The notes: a model not told the origin generated them from the sequence alone. A stretch of 43,007 nucleotides of DNA from Bacteroidaceae bacterium (GCA_024398595.1 JAKSIX010000017.1:1-43007), one strand, 5' to 3'; positions 15,642 through 23,555 are shown, numbered from the stretch's first letter. Translations and numbers: made by a program.

Positions 15642-17735
15642 TCAGTCGAAAAATGTCCAGCTTACTCCAAAGCGGAACATCCTTGGATTCATAGGGTAGT
15701 GAGGCCCCCAGAATGGACCGTTGCCTGCATTCATGCCCGAATTGACATGACTGAGCATCGCGTACAGGCGTACCCCGCGCAGTACACAGTTGATGTAAAC
15801 GTCAATTGACGGGTAGCCTCCTACTTCAATTCTATTGTACTCATTCTGTATGTTGAAGAGCCCTGTGCCAGGTGTATATGTGGGTGCGGTGTATTTCGTG
15901 AACCAGAACGCATCTCCGCCTATCTCTATTCTCAATCTTTTCGCGTAGGTGAATTTGAGATACAGGTTGGTGAATATGTCCAATGCAGGCAGAGGCAGTA
16001 CGTCCCGGTTGCTGGAGTACTGCCAGGTTATGCGGTTCTCCCAATGTAGGGGTCCCAGTATGAAATCCTGACTGAGTGCCGCTTCCATGACCTGTATCTC
16101 TGATTCGCACTGGAACGGCTGTATGTTGCTTGATACCATATCGTTGTTGACGGGCAGGCCTATATCTGCAAGATATGTGTAATTGCTTATGTTTGTCAGC
16201 CCGAAAGTCAATCGGGTATGCAGCTTGTCTATGTTCAATTCCCCGTCAATATGCGATGTCAATTCTTTTTGGAAATCTTTGTCCCACCAGTAATGTTGGG
16301 AATGATAACTTGACATATAGTATGCCGGACTGTTCCCGTTCAGTTTCAATCTTGCCGTAAAACCAGCCATCTGCTTCAGAAGCTTGAATTGCAGCGAAAT
16401 GTCTCCGTCTATGCTGAAATCTGCGAAATTGCTGCCGAACAACACGGTCTGGGCAGATGCTCCGAAATTGAGATTCTTCCCGGTCTCACGCCGCAGTGAG
16501 CCTCCTATTGTGAAATCATACCGGTTTTCCCGTCTCTCATACTTGCTTCTGATTCCGTCCGCCAGAGTGTCGGCCATGGTGTAGCTGCGGAATTCGTAGG
16601 CGGCAAATAGTCTGAGACCTGCCACAGCCCATCTGCTGAATCCCTCGTCCATATTGAAGCTGAGGGTGTTGTTGATGTAGAAGTTCCTGAAATGGTCAAT
16701 AGTGTCATTCCTGAACCACTGATATTGATAATAATTGTCGGGAGCCTGGTACGCTATGAATTGTCTGTCCAAAAAACCGAATTCCGTATTGTTGGCAAAT
16801 TTCCCGATTTCCCTGTATCTGTTGAATGTGATGGCCGTATCTCCGATGCTGTCAGTCTGCGAATACTGGTGACGTAACGAAATGTCCTGTGATACAAGGA
16901 ACTGATTGCGTTTTATATAATTCCATGTATTACTCATGATGACAGGAATCTCTTCAGGCTCGTACAGCTTTTTACCCTCAGACATAAGCTCAGGGTTAGT
17001 GATGTAAAGATCGTTTGCTATACCGCCGTTTTCGGCAACCTTAATGTCGTCTGTGTTGAAACTGAAGTGAGCGGAATAGATATCTCCGTGATAGTATCCG
17101 TAGAATCTGGCATCAAAAAGGGATGTTCCCTGATTGCTGTATTTACCGCGTCCATAGACGTAGTCCAAATTGAAACCGACACCTACCTTTCTGCCGAAAT
17201 TGGCAGAAAAGTATCCTTTCACTCTGTCGTCTCCGTTCCGGCTGCCACCTCCACTGAAATATGTGACGTTGAGATGCGGTGTCTTCGTATCGGTAAAAAG
17301 GAAATCAGTCGGATTCTTTACAAAATAATCGTAGGGGGCGTCAAAGGCAAACTCAGGCATCGCACTGCGTTCACTGAATATCCGCGACAGTCGTGGTGAA
17401 CCTATGTTGCCCAGAATGCTGTACGAAGACCGCAACCCCTCTGTCTTGTAACTGTTCTGAAACAGATACTGAATGGTGTCAGGCCCAATGAATTTATACA
17501 ACGGCGACTTTGTGACAATCTGCCACTGTGTGTAATCCTTGGGCACCTCCCTCTGCACGACTGTCGTGTCTTTTTCCGGCATCTCGTTGAGGCCTCCCTC
17601 ATACAGGCTGCTTTCAAATCCGTCCTGATTGGGCGATGTAATACGGTTCTGGGAAAATATGTCCTGGCCGGTCGCCAGAAATACTGCCAGTACAATCAGA
17701 AATCCATTATGTAACCCAGAGCTCCTGTGTGTCAT
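15642..17735 (-). CDS. Putative outer-membrane porin (Bacteroidetes Porin_10-like)
   Basis: A 697-residue secreted beta-barrel protein. ATG 17735 gives a good signal peptide ('FLIVLAVFLATGQDIFSQ'), while the longer frame from 17783 would add 16 polar residues and overlap the upstream gene by 32 nt. After a proline/Arg-rich lead it shows 'DYTQWQIVTKSPLYKFIGPDTIQYLFQN' and 'LGNIGSPRLSRIF', typical of the putative porin family of Bacteroidetes. Many amphipathic strands follow, and a terminal aromatic ('FGVSWTFFD'). No TonB-dependent plug is seen. It is last in a minus-strand run behind the J-like and DUF4468 genes. Confidence 0.8.
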   Translation of the reverse strand: MTHRSSGLHNGFLIVLAVFLATGQDIFSQNRITSPNQDGFESSLYEGGLNEMPEKDTTVVQREVPKDYTQWQIVTKSPLYKFIGPDTIQYLFQNSYKTEGLRSSYSILGNIGSPRLSRIFSERSAMPEFAFDAPYDYFVKNPTDFLFTDTKTPHLNVTYFSGGGSRNGDDRVKGYFSANFGRKVGVGFNLDYVYGRGKYSNQGTSLFDARFYGYYHGDIYSAHFSFNTDDIKVAENGGIANDLYITNPELMSEGKKLYEPEEIPVIMSNTWNYIKRNQFLVSQDISLRHQYSQTDSIGDTAITFNRYREIGKFANNTEFGFLDRQFIAYQAPDNYYQYQWFRNDTIDHFRNFYINNTLSFNMDEGFSRWAVAGLRLFAAYEFRSYTMADTLADGIRSKYERRENRYDFTIGGSLRRETGKNLNFGASAQTVLFGSNFADFSIDGDISLQFKLLKQMAGFTARLKLNGNSPAYYMSSYHSQHYWWDKDFQKELTSHIDGELNIDKLHTRLTFGLTNISNYTYLADIGLPVNNDMVSSNIQPFQCESEIQVMEAALSQDFILGPLHWENRITWQYSSNRDVLPLPALDIFTNLYLKFTYAKRLRIEIGGDAFWFTKYTAPTYTPGTGLFNIQNEYNRIEVGGYPSIDVYINCVLRGVRLYAMLSHVNSGMNAGNGPFWGPHYPMNPRMFRFGVSWTFFD

Positions 17736-17751
17736 GCCAGACCGACGGTGT

Positions 17752-18177
17752 CTATTGTACGAGACGTAATATGTATTCGACAATCTTTAGCAGTAATGAT
17801 GCTCCACACACATAGTAGAACGGAATCGGGCTGCCTCCTGAAATATAGATTGCAAAAAGCACAGCCGATATGGCGGCTCCGCACAGGAAAATACGGTTGA
17901 TAATCCTGCGTGTCCTGAACACGGACAGTCCGTCCGTAGATTTATGCGCCGTTCTTCTGTGGCTTATCTTGCCGCGTATGTCGTATTCGGCACGACGGTC
18001 AATGTCGGACAGGACAAAATACGCCTCCGATATTTTCTTGAATTTTTCCTTTGATTCAGTATCCGTATTGCCGCTTTCGGGACCGAACTGTCTGCTTAAC
18101 GACTGGTATGCGTCCTCAATTTCTTTCCCTGATGCTGATTCATCAAGTCCGAGATATATGTACAGATCTTTTGTCAT
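17752..18177 (-). CDS. Membrane protein with degenerate J-domain
   Basis: 141 residues. The first 67 align throughout with a DnaJ domain: 'DLYIYLGLDESASGKEIEDAYQSLS', then 'KFKKISEAYFVLSDIDRRAEYD'. The HPD tripeptide that every active J-protein needs to stimulate DnaK reads GPE here (in 'SRQFGPESG'). Two hydrophobic segments follow at about 93-111 and 114-136, so it is a membrane protein with a cytoplasmic J-like head. The upstream DUF4468 gene overlaps it by 4 nt and the porin gene starts 16 nt after it. Probably a J-like scaffold rather than a working DnaK co-chaperone (inference). Confidence 0.8.
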   Translation of the reverse strand: MTKDLYIYLGLDESASGKEIEDAYQSLSRQFGPESGNTDTESKEKFKKISEAYFVLSDIDRRAEYDIRGKISHRRTAHKSTDGLSVFRTRRIINRIFLCGAAISAVLFAIYISGGSPIPFYYVCGASLLLKIVEYILRLVQ

Positions 18178-18770
18178 TCGCTTTCGGCACTGGATTCAAG
18201 CATTGAGATGATATCCCTGATTTCTTTTTCAAAACTGTTGACGAGATCAATTGTCTTGACGCGGAATTTACCTGTGGTCTTCATCATTTTCGTGCCTTTC
18301 CGGTTGAATGCCTCACTGTCGGTAATCCAATCCTCCGCAGTGAAATGTACGCCACCATCCCTTTCTTCCTCGTACCAGTAATTTATATCAGTGACCGTCA
18401 GTATGCAGGAATGCTCGGATACCTTCACGGTCATGTTGTAGTTTATTCTCGTGCGGTCTGTCAGAAGAGCTGTCTTCCTGAAGATAAGGTACTCCTCCGC
18501 GTTGACGGCAATTCCTCTGTCCGGAGTCTCCTTTATTCTGCCTGACAGGACTATAGGCTTTACAAAACGGCCTTTTATCCATTGCAGAGTGGTGTTGTAA
18601 ATGTTTTCCGATGTCACTTTTGACGCGTCAAACGGTATCTCCCTGCTGAATACAACCATTCCGTCCCTGACTGGAACTTTTCCAAATCCATAAAATGCAT
18701 CGTCACCCGTCTGGGAGAATGTAATGACTGAGAACAGTGAGAGCAGTAATAATATGCCGGCTTTTTTCAT
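18174..18770 (-). CDS. Secreted DUF4468-type protein
   Basis: A 198-residue protein with a signal peptide (MKKAGILLLLSLFSVITFS). The body shows 'SREIPFDASKVTSENIYNT', 'LQWIKGRF' and 'RINYNMTVKV', matching the DUF4468 pattern of Bacteroidetes secreted proteins (a small alpha/beta domain with no known activity). Its stop overlaps the start of the J-like gene by 4 nt (ATGA), and the putative porin is third in the run. A TAATTTTG -7 element lies upstream at 18801-18794. Role unknown; the family is usually assumed to be periplasmic or lipid-associated without experimental support that I know of. Confidence 0.75.
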   Translation of the reverse strand: MKKAGILLLLSLFSVITFSQTGDDAFYGFGKVPVRDGMVVFSREIPFDASKVTSENIYNTTLQWIKGRFVKPIVLSGRIKETPDRGIAVNAEEYLIFRKTALLTDRTRINYNMTVKVSEHSCILTVTDINYWYEEERDGGVHFTAEDWITDSEAFNRKGTKMMKTTGKFRVKTIDLVNSFEKEIRDIISMLESSAESE

Positions 18771-18793
18771 CTGATGAATATATATGACTGACG

Positions 18794-18801
18794 CAAAATT
18801 A
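18794..18801 (-). promoter_or_regulatory. -7 promoter element of DUF4468-J-porin operon
   Basis: Reads TAATTTTG on the minus strand, an exact TAnnTTTG match 24 nt before the start codon. No TTTG is found at the usual -33 distance. Confidence 0.5.
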
Positions 18802-18942
18802 CATTTTTTTTAAGAACCTGTTTTGAAATGTTCCAATTAATCTTTTGTAAAGTCTTTCCGGCTGAAAATCCTTCATAAAATTTTTATCGGACATTTCATA
18901 ACAGATTCTGATAATGTGTTCCAAACGTATCGGTAACGGAGT

Positions 18943-18980
18943 AAAAAAAACGGGCGGATGGGTGTGTACCTTCCGTCCGT
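18943..18980 (-). terminator. Intrinsic terminator of the histone H1-like gene
   Basis: On the minus strand ACGGACGGA pairs with TCCGCCCGT (one A-C mismatch) around a 13-nt loop, followed by eight T residues. It lies 22 nt after the stop of the Hc1-like gene. Confidence 0.8.
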
Positions 18981-19002
18981 ATTAACCGGGTGTCTAAAAA
19001 AG

Positions 19003-19176
19003 TCACTTTGCGGCTGCAAGAGAAGCCTTGCGGAATTCCTTCATAAGTTTCTCAAGTTCCAGAGAAGCCTTGCGTGCGCGTGTGCCGGCAGCCTTGTTCC
19101 CTTTTTCAACCTGTGAATTAGCATCATTCTCAAATGCAGCGTAAAGCTCAGCTGCCTTCTTCAAAATCTGTTCCAT
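19003..19176 (-). CDS. Histone H1-like (Hc1-type) DNA-binding protein
   Basis: A 57-residue gene from ATG 19176 to TGA 19003. The product begins MEQILKKAAELYAAF and contains 'QVEKGNKAAGTRARKASLEL', then 'KLMKEFRKASLAAAK'. It is Lys/Ala/Glu rich and helical with a basic C-terminal half. This matches the small histone H1/Hc1-like protein widespread in Bacteroidetes, thought to bind the nucleoid. It is monocistronic: a promoter with ideal spacing stands at 19256-19225 and an intrinsic terminator at 18980-18943. It is transcribed away from the kinase-peptidase-exporter cassette. Confidence 0.88.
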   Translation of the reverse strand: MEQILKKAAELYAAFENDANSQVEKGNKAAGTRARKASLELEKLMKEFRKASLAAAK

Positions 19177-19224
19177 AATAGAATTTTAAAATGTTTGTTG
19201 ATAATCGGATTCCTTTGTTTGGCC

Positions 19225-19256
19225 CAAAATTAGAATAATTGTGAAACAACAACAAA
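19225..19256 (-). promoter_or_regulatory. Promoter of the histone H1-like gene
   Basis: On the minus strand TTTG (19256-19253) and TAATTTTG (19232-19225) are separated by exactly 20 nt, the Bacteroidetes consensus. The transcript leader would be about 40 nt. Confidence 0.75.
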
Positions 19257-19382
19257 AAAAATCAAATTTTTTTAATTAAAATGACCGGAAAATGTACACT
19301 GTTAACCCAAAAATATCTTTTTTGACAGAAAAACAATGACTTAGAATCTGTTTTGAAGATTACGGCATTCCGTAAATTTTTC

Positions 19383-19390
19383 TATCTTTG
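19383..19390 (+). promoter_or_regulatory. -7 promoter element of the HprK-like cassette
   Basis: TATCTTTG is an exact TAnnTTTG match 28 nt before ATG 19419, so an in-frame ATG at 19353 would be upstream of transcription start. No good -33 element is seen. Confidence 0.55.
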
Positions 19391-19418
19391 CACGGAAATC
19401 AGAACTTTGGATTTGGGT

Positions 19419-20330
19419 ATGGAGCGGTTCTATAACGTTGGAGGTCATGTGTTTTCCCTCAGTATGCCTGATGATAATCAGATGTGGCATGTCATGGAAA
19501 ATTACCTGCCTTTCGAGATAGATGCCGCTGCCGGAGAGAAGACAAAATGCATATTCGGGATTACCGTTTCAAGTGATTTTCCCGAAGGAAATATGGACTA
19601 TCTTTGCGGCAATGTGCCGGAAAATCCATGCGAGACATATACAAAGGTATATGCCCTTGCCGGCGGATATGTGTTTGAGGTTTATATGGACGCAGAAGAT
19701 CCAAACCCTTGTATGCTATGGCTGAACAGCGATTTCTCAACGGGCATATTGAAGGAGCGGGACAATAATGGATATGGCCGTTTCCCGGTTGATAACGCGT
19801 TGATGCTGACATACGCACTGCGTACAGCGCGTGAATCAACTCTTGAAATGCATGCTTCGGTAGTGTCTGAGGGCGGATACGGCTATCTGTCTCTTGGCCA
19901 GAGCGGGGCAGGAAAGAGTACCCATAGCCGTATGTGGCTCGAAAATATATCAGGCAGCAGGCTGCTTAACGATGATAATCCGATAGTCAGGGTCTTTGAA
20001 AACGGGGATGTGATAGTGTATGGCTCTCCGTGGAGCGGTAAGACTCCATGCTATGTCAATGACAGCTGTAAGGTCGGAGGCTTTATCCGTATAGTGAAGT
20101 CCAAGTCCAATGAAATACACCGTATGGAACTTCTGGAATCATATGCGGCACTGTATGAATCCTGTTCCGGGATGAACCTGAATACGGAGACGACCGACTT
20201 CCTGCATGCAACCATTGAATCAGTTCTGGAAAAGATTCCTGTGTGGCGTCTCGGATGCCTGCCCGATGCGGATGCCGCACGTGTGTGCCATTCTTGTGTG
20301 AAACATGGAAATATTGTCACTTCCGAATGA
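19419..20330 (+). CDS. HPr kinase C-domain-like P-loop protein (orphan kinase of a peptide-type cassette)
   Basis: A 303-residue protein from ATG 19419. The N-terminal 140 residues form an unassigned beta-rich domain. The C-terminal half resembles the HPr kinase/phosphorylase catalytic domain: 'EMHASVVSEGGYGYLSL', the P-loop GQSGAGKST (G160-T168), 'LLNDDNPIVRV', 'VYGSPWSGKTPCY' and the end 'WRLGCLPDADAARVC'. HprK-like kinases in some lasso-peptide clusters phosphorylate peptides; here the substrate is unknown. No PTS gene is in the window. The next gene begins 26 nt before this one ends, and a PqqD-like protein and an ABC exporter follow, all overlapping. Confidence 0.8.
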   Translation: MERFYNVGGHVFSLSMPDDNQMWHVMENYLPFEIDAAAGEKTKCIFGITVSSDFPEGNMDYLCGNVPENPCETYTKVYALAGGYVFEVYMDAEDPNPCMLWLNSDFSTGILKERDNNGYGRFPVDNALMLTYALRTARESTLEMHASVVSEGGYGYLSLGQSGAGKSTHSRMWLENISGSRLLNDDNPIVRVFENGDVIVYGSPWSGKTPCYVNDSCKVGGFIRIVKSKSNEIHRMELLESYAALYESCSGMNLNTETTDFLHATIESVLEKIPVWRLGCLPDADAARVCHSCVKHGNIVTSE

Positions 20331-20748
20331 ACCGTTCCTGAGGGAAGTATCAGCGCTTCTTGCGGAAGGCAGACATGTCACCATACGTGCAAAGGGTAAC
20401 AGTATGCTGCCTTTCATACACGATGGCGATGACGTTGAACTTTATGCGAAGAAGGAACTGCGTGTCGGCGATATTGCACTTGCATACACGCGTGAGAAGA
20501 AGTATGTCCTTCACCGTATTGTGGAAATAAAGGAGAACTGTGTGACCCTTATGGGCGATGGGAATGTGGCTGGGACAGAGCATTGCAGTAAGGAGGACGT
20601 GGGCGGTGTAGTGCTATACGTATTTGACGGAAAAGGGAGAAAAAAGGACTGTGGCGGCAGATTTGTCAGGCTGTCTGTATGGGTCTGGATGCACACTGTC
20701 CCGTTGAGAAGATATGTGTTGGGTATTTACAGACGATTATGCGTATAA
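20305..20748 (+). CDS. S24/S26 signal-peptidase-like serine protease (ER-type active site)
   Basis: A 147-residue protein. The S26 fold motifs are in order: 'AKGNSMLPFIHDGDDVEL' with nucleophile S33, 'VLHRIVEI' with H70 in place of the bacterial general-base Lys, and 'LMGDGN' with D85. Ser-His-Asp is the arrangement of Sec11/archaeal-type signal peptidases rather than LepB. No N-terminal membrane anchor is present; a hydrophobic patch at the C-terminus ('LSVWVWMHTVPL') may associate with the membrane. It overlaps the HprK-like gene by 26 nt and the PqqD-like gene by 10 nt. Leader-peptide removal from a secreted peptide is the likely role (inference). Confidence 0.82.
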   Translation: MEILSLPNEPFLREVSALLAEGRHVTIRAKGNSMLPFIHDGDDVELYAKKELRVGDIALAYTREKKYVLHRIVEIKENCVTLMGDGNVAGTEHCSKEDVGGVVLYVFDGKGRKKDCGGRFVRLSVWVWMHTVPLRRYVLGIYRRLCV

Positions 20749-21002
20749 AGGAAGGCTTTAAAATGAGACCTCTGCTCCGTGAACATATTGTCATGGCAGA
20801 GGGCAATGTTGATTTCAACAAGATGATTTCCTTGAACTCCACTGCGGCATATCTGTGGGATAGGGTTAAGGGAACTGACTTTGACGAGAGCAGACTGGTG
20901 GATATCCTTTTGGAGGAATATGAAGTTGACAGAGATGTCGCAGAGCGGGATGTCTCCGGTTTTGTCTCATCTCTGAGTGATGCGGGATTGCTGGAAATCT
21001 GA
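20739..21002 (+). CDS. PqqD-like peptide-binding (RRE-type) protein
   Basis: An 87-residue protein from ATG 20739 (MRIKEGFKMRPLLRE). The pattern 'HIVMAEG', 'MISLNSTAAYLWDRVKG', 'LVDILLEEYEVDRDVAERDV', 'FVSSLSDAGLLE' is the PqqD winged-helix fold. In ribosomally made peptide pathways this domain binds the leader of the precursor and presents it to modifying enzymes. Family members in Bacteroidetes usually begin with the same 'xIKEGF' stretch, which supports this start. It overlaps the peptidase-like gene by 10 nt, and its TGA overlaps the ATG of the ABC transporter gene by one base. No modifying enzyme other than the HprK-like kinase is adjacent. Confidence 0.88.
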   Translation: MRIKEGFKMRPLLREHIVMAEGNVDFNKMISLNSTAAYLWDRVKGTDFDESRLVDILLEEYEVDRDVAERDVSGFVSSLSDAGLLEI

Positions 21003-22660
21003 TGCGCCAGCTGAAATATACTGAAAACACATTCTGGGACAGTGCCGGCAAATTATGGAGACTGGTACTGCCGGATTTTGCCGCGATATTGCTGAGATGT
21101 CTGTTGGGGCTGATACGTATTGCGGCATCATTGTCTTTCGTATGGGTGTGTAAGGTTCTGGTCGATATGGCTACCGGACATGGATACGGCAACATAAGTG
21201 TCTATGTGGCAATTATGTTGGGTATTATGCTTATACGGTGCTGTAATGGACTGCTGGCTTCTTTTTGGGAAGGACGGATGAATGTGCGATCAACCGTCCG
21301 GATGCGTGCGATGCTGTTTGAAAGTGTCATGAGAAGCCGGTGGAACGCGAAAGGGGATATGCATACCGGTGATACGGTAAACCGTATAGAGACTGATGTC
21401 AGTGTGGTGGCCGATCTGATATGTACACGTATTCCTGAGGTGCTTATTACAACGTTGCAGTTGCTGGCGGCATCGTGCTATCTGCTTTCAATGTCTCCCA
21501 AACTTATGTGGCTTCTGATTATTCTTATGATTGTGGCGGTTTTGGGAAGCCGTATGTTTTTCAGGACTACACGCAGGATAACGATGTCCATACGCCGGAC
21601 AGAGAGCGAGATACAGGGCTATATACAGGAGAATCTGCTGCATAGGGTCGTGGCACTTACCTTGTCCGGTATAGAACGGGTGCTTGTGCGCTTGGGGGAA
21701 AAGCAGGGCAATGTGGTGAGAGATACTGAGAAAAGGCTTGGCTATAGCATCGTGACCCGTGGATTCATGTCTCTCGGTTTTGCGGCCGGATATGCCTCGG
21801 CTTTCCTGTGGGGGATATTCGGTATCCGTTCCGGGACTGTCACATTTGGTATGATGACGGCCTTCCTGCAGCTTGTAGGTCAGATTCAGAATCCCATGGC
21901 CAATCTCAGCCAACATATACCTGCGTTTATTCATGGACTGACATCCGTTGACAGAATATCTGAACTTATGGAACTGCCGGAGGAAACATACGGTGACCCT
22001 GTGCCGCTGGATGGGGTTCCGGGAATATCTGTAGAGAACGTTACATATTCCTATCCGGATTCTGACAGGAAAGTAATAGACGGATTCTCCTGCGATTTCA
22101 AGCCCGGAGCCATTACAGCGATAACAGGAGAAACCGGTGCAGGTAAAAGTACTCTGATACGTCTGATACTGGCCCTTCTGCATCAGGATGACGGAGCCAT
22201 CACCATTTATGACGATAACCGCAAGGTGCCGGCCTCGGTCGATACACGCTGTAATTTCATGTATGTTCCGCAAGGCAATACAATGATGAGCGGTACCATA
22301 CGCCAGAATTTCCTGATGTCTAATCCTGATGCCACGGAAGAGGATATGCTTGAAGCCCTTTCCTGTGCGGCCGCCGGTTTTGTGCTTTCCGGAACGGATG
22401 GCCTGGATGCCAAATGCAGTGAAGAAGGCGGAGGGTTGAGCGAAGGACAGGCCCAGCGCCTGTCAATAGCCAGGGCTCTGCTGCACCCTGGAAACATTCT
22501 GATTCTGGATGAATCTACATCTGCATTGGACCCGGAGACGGAACGGCAGGTTCTTGGCAATCTGTATTTGCGTTGTCATGGAAAGAAAACCGTGCTTTTT
22601 GTTTCACATCGTGAAACTGTGTCCCAATGGGCTGATGATGTGGTTCATATCGGTCAATGA
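21002..22660 (+). CDS. ABC exporter, fused permease and ATPase
   Basis: A 552-residue half-transporter: six membrane helices in the first 320 residues, then an ATPase domain. Walker A is GETGAGKST (376-384), the signature is LSEGQ (479-483, usually LSGGQ), Walker B is 'ILILDES' (D503, E504) and the switch His is in 'FVSHRE'. All catalytic elements are present, so it should be active as a homodimer. There is no N-terminal C39 peptidase domain, which leaves leader cleavage to another protein, fitting the S26-like gene two places upstream. The start overlaps the PqqD-like stop (TGATG). The substrate is probably a peptide or a product of the cassette (inference). Confidence 0.9.
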   Translation: MRQLKYTENTFWDSAGKLWRLVLPDFAAILLRCLLGLIRIAASLSFVWVCKVLVDMATGHGYGNISVYVAIMLGIMLIRCCNGLLASFWEGRMNVRSTVRMRAMLFESVMRSRWNAKGDMHTGDTVNRIETDVSVVADLICTRIPEVLITTLQLLAASCYLLSMSPKLMWLLIILMIVAVLGSRMFFRTTRRITMSIRRTESEIQGYIQENLLHRVVALTLSGIERVLVRLGEKQGNVVRDTEKRLGYSIVTRGFMSLGFAAGYASAFLWGIFGIRSGTVTFGMMTAFLQLVGQIQNPMANLSQHIPAFIHGLTSVDRISELMELPEETYGDPVPLDGVPGISVENVTYSYPDSDRKVIDGFSCDFKPGAITAITGETGAGKSTLIRLILALLHQDDGAITIYDDNRKVPASVDTRCNFMYVPQGNTMMSGTIRQNFLMSNPDATEEDMLEALSCAAAGFVLSGTDGLDAKCSEEGGGLSEGQAQRLSIARALLHPGNILILDESTSALDPETERQVLGNLYLRCHGKKTVLFVSHRETVSQWADDVVHIGQ

Positions 22661-22691
22661 TGCCGGTATCTGAAAAAACCTTTTGCAAATT

Positions 22692-22723
22692 ATTGAATAA
22701 GTCGCAAATATTGATTTCCTTTG
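22692..22723 (+). promoter_or_regulatory. Promoter of the partner-switch/alarmone operon
   Basis: ATTG (22692-22695) and TTCCTTTG (22716-22723) are 20 nt apart, each one mismatch from consensus. A nine-codon frame at 22732-22761 lies in the leader; no evidence that it is translated. Confidence 0.5.
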
Positions 22724-22793
22724 TACGCATAATGGATGTAGTGGGCATATACGGAGTATAAGTGTCGTGTATGACGTGTTAAATGATGGATAA

Positions 22794-23189
22794 ATGACTT
22801 GGAAATTTGAGCCGATAACAGGAAAGACTGCAGAGATTGTCGAGACTATAATGAATTCGCAGGATATGCCTGATGATCCTGCGTTGCAGTTCAAGTTGCG
22901 TCTGTGCGTAGAGGAGGTTGTCGAAAATATCGTCAGCTATGCATATAAGGACGGGGAAGGGCCGATGGAGGCCGGCATTGAATGTGAAAATGGAAAAATA
23001 TCGATAGCTTTCAAGGATGAAGGCGTACCTTTCGATCCGCTTGCAAAGCCGGATCCGGACATCACTCTGTCAGCGGAGGACCGTCCTATCGGCGGCCTTG
23101 GAATATTCCTCTGCAAGCAGATGATGGATGATGTCCGATATTCTTACGAGGACGGTCATAACGTGCTGTGCCTTATCAAAAATCTGTAG
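22794..23189 (+). CDS. RsbW/SpoIIAB-like anti-sigma serine kinase (HATPase)
   Basis: A 131-residue GHKL ATPase. N-box 'LRLCVEEVVENIVSYAY', G1 box 'FKDEGVPFDP' and G2 box 'IGGLGIFLCKQMMDDVRY' are all present. Proteins of this class bind a target (a sigma factor in Gram-positives) and phosphorylate a STAS-domain antagonist; the antagonist frees the target when unphosphorylated. The STAS gene follows after 44 nt. No sigma-B homologue is visible in the window, so the partner held in check is unknown. A RelA/SpoT-type synthetase downstream is a candidate by proximity only. A promoter lies at 22692-22723. Confidence 0.9.
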   Translation: MTWKFEPITGKTAEIVETIMNSQDMPDDPALQFKLRLCVEEVVENIVSYAYKDGEGPMEAGIECENGKISIAFKDEGVPFDPLAKPDPDITLSAEDRPIGGLGIFLCKQMMDDVRYSYEDGHNVLCLIKNL

Positions 23190-23233
23190 ATTCAACGAAA
23201 AAATAGTAAAATCAAGTAAATAAACTGGAAATT

Positions 23234-23536
23234 ATGAATGTAACAATTAAGCAGGAGGGTAACAAATATGATGTTACACTGGAGGGACGCCTTGACACAA
23301 CGAACGCAGATCAGTTCCAAAAGGATATCACTCCGCTGATGCAGAGCGGCAAGTCTGAGATAATCCTTGACTGTACAGAGATGGAATACACTTCCAGTCA
23401 GGGACTTAGAATGTTCCTTATGCTTCAGAAATACGTTAACCAGCAGGGTGGCACAATGGAAATGCGGAATATGCGTCCCCAGGTTAAGGAAGTGTTTGAC
23501 ATAACCGGTTTTTCCAGCATAATAAAGATTGCCTGA
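23234..23536 (+). CDS. STAS-domain anti-sigma factor antagonist
   Basis: A 100-residue single STAS domain of the SpoIIAA/RsbV kind. The stretch 'EIILDCTEMEYTSSQGLRMFL' contains the phosphorylatable Ser region (TSSQGLR), and 'LEGRLDTTNADQF' and 'EVFDITGFSSIIKI' are typical. It lies between the RsbW-like kinase and the alarmone synthetase, 19 nt before the latter. A PP2C phosphatase, normally the third part of a partner switch, is not in the window. Confidence 0.93.
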   Translation: MNVTIKQEGNKYDVTLEGRLDTTNADQFQKDITPLMQSGKSEIILDCTEMEYTSSQGLRMFLMLQKYVNQQGGTMEMRNMRPQVKEVFDITGFSSIIKIA

Positions 23537-23555
23537 GTGTCATACTTGTCTCTGA

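Noticed and set aside
18914..18985. A 23-codon plus-strand frame (begins MCSKRIGNGVKK, ends TFRPY) near the kinase-peptidase-PqqD-ABC cassette, considered as its missing precursor peptide
   Set aside because: It overlaps the intrinsic terminator of the histone-like gene, has no promoter element at a proper distance and lies on the far side of that gene from the cassette.
19190..19340. Plus-strand frames of about 14-15 codons between the histone-like gene and the kinase gene, considered as precursor peptides
   Set aside because: They lie upstream of the TATCTTTG promoter element, partly in A/T-rich low-complexity sequence, and show no leader-core pattern.
22732..22761. Nine-codon frame in the leader of the partner-switch operon
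   Set aside because: Too short to support; no coupling to the next start and no regulatory hairpin.
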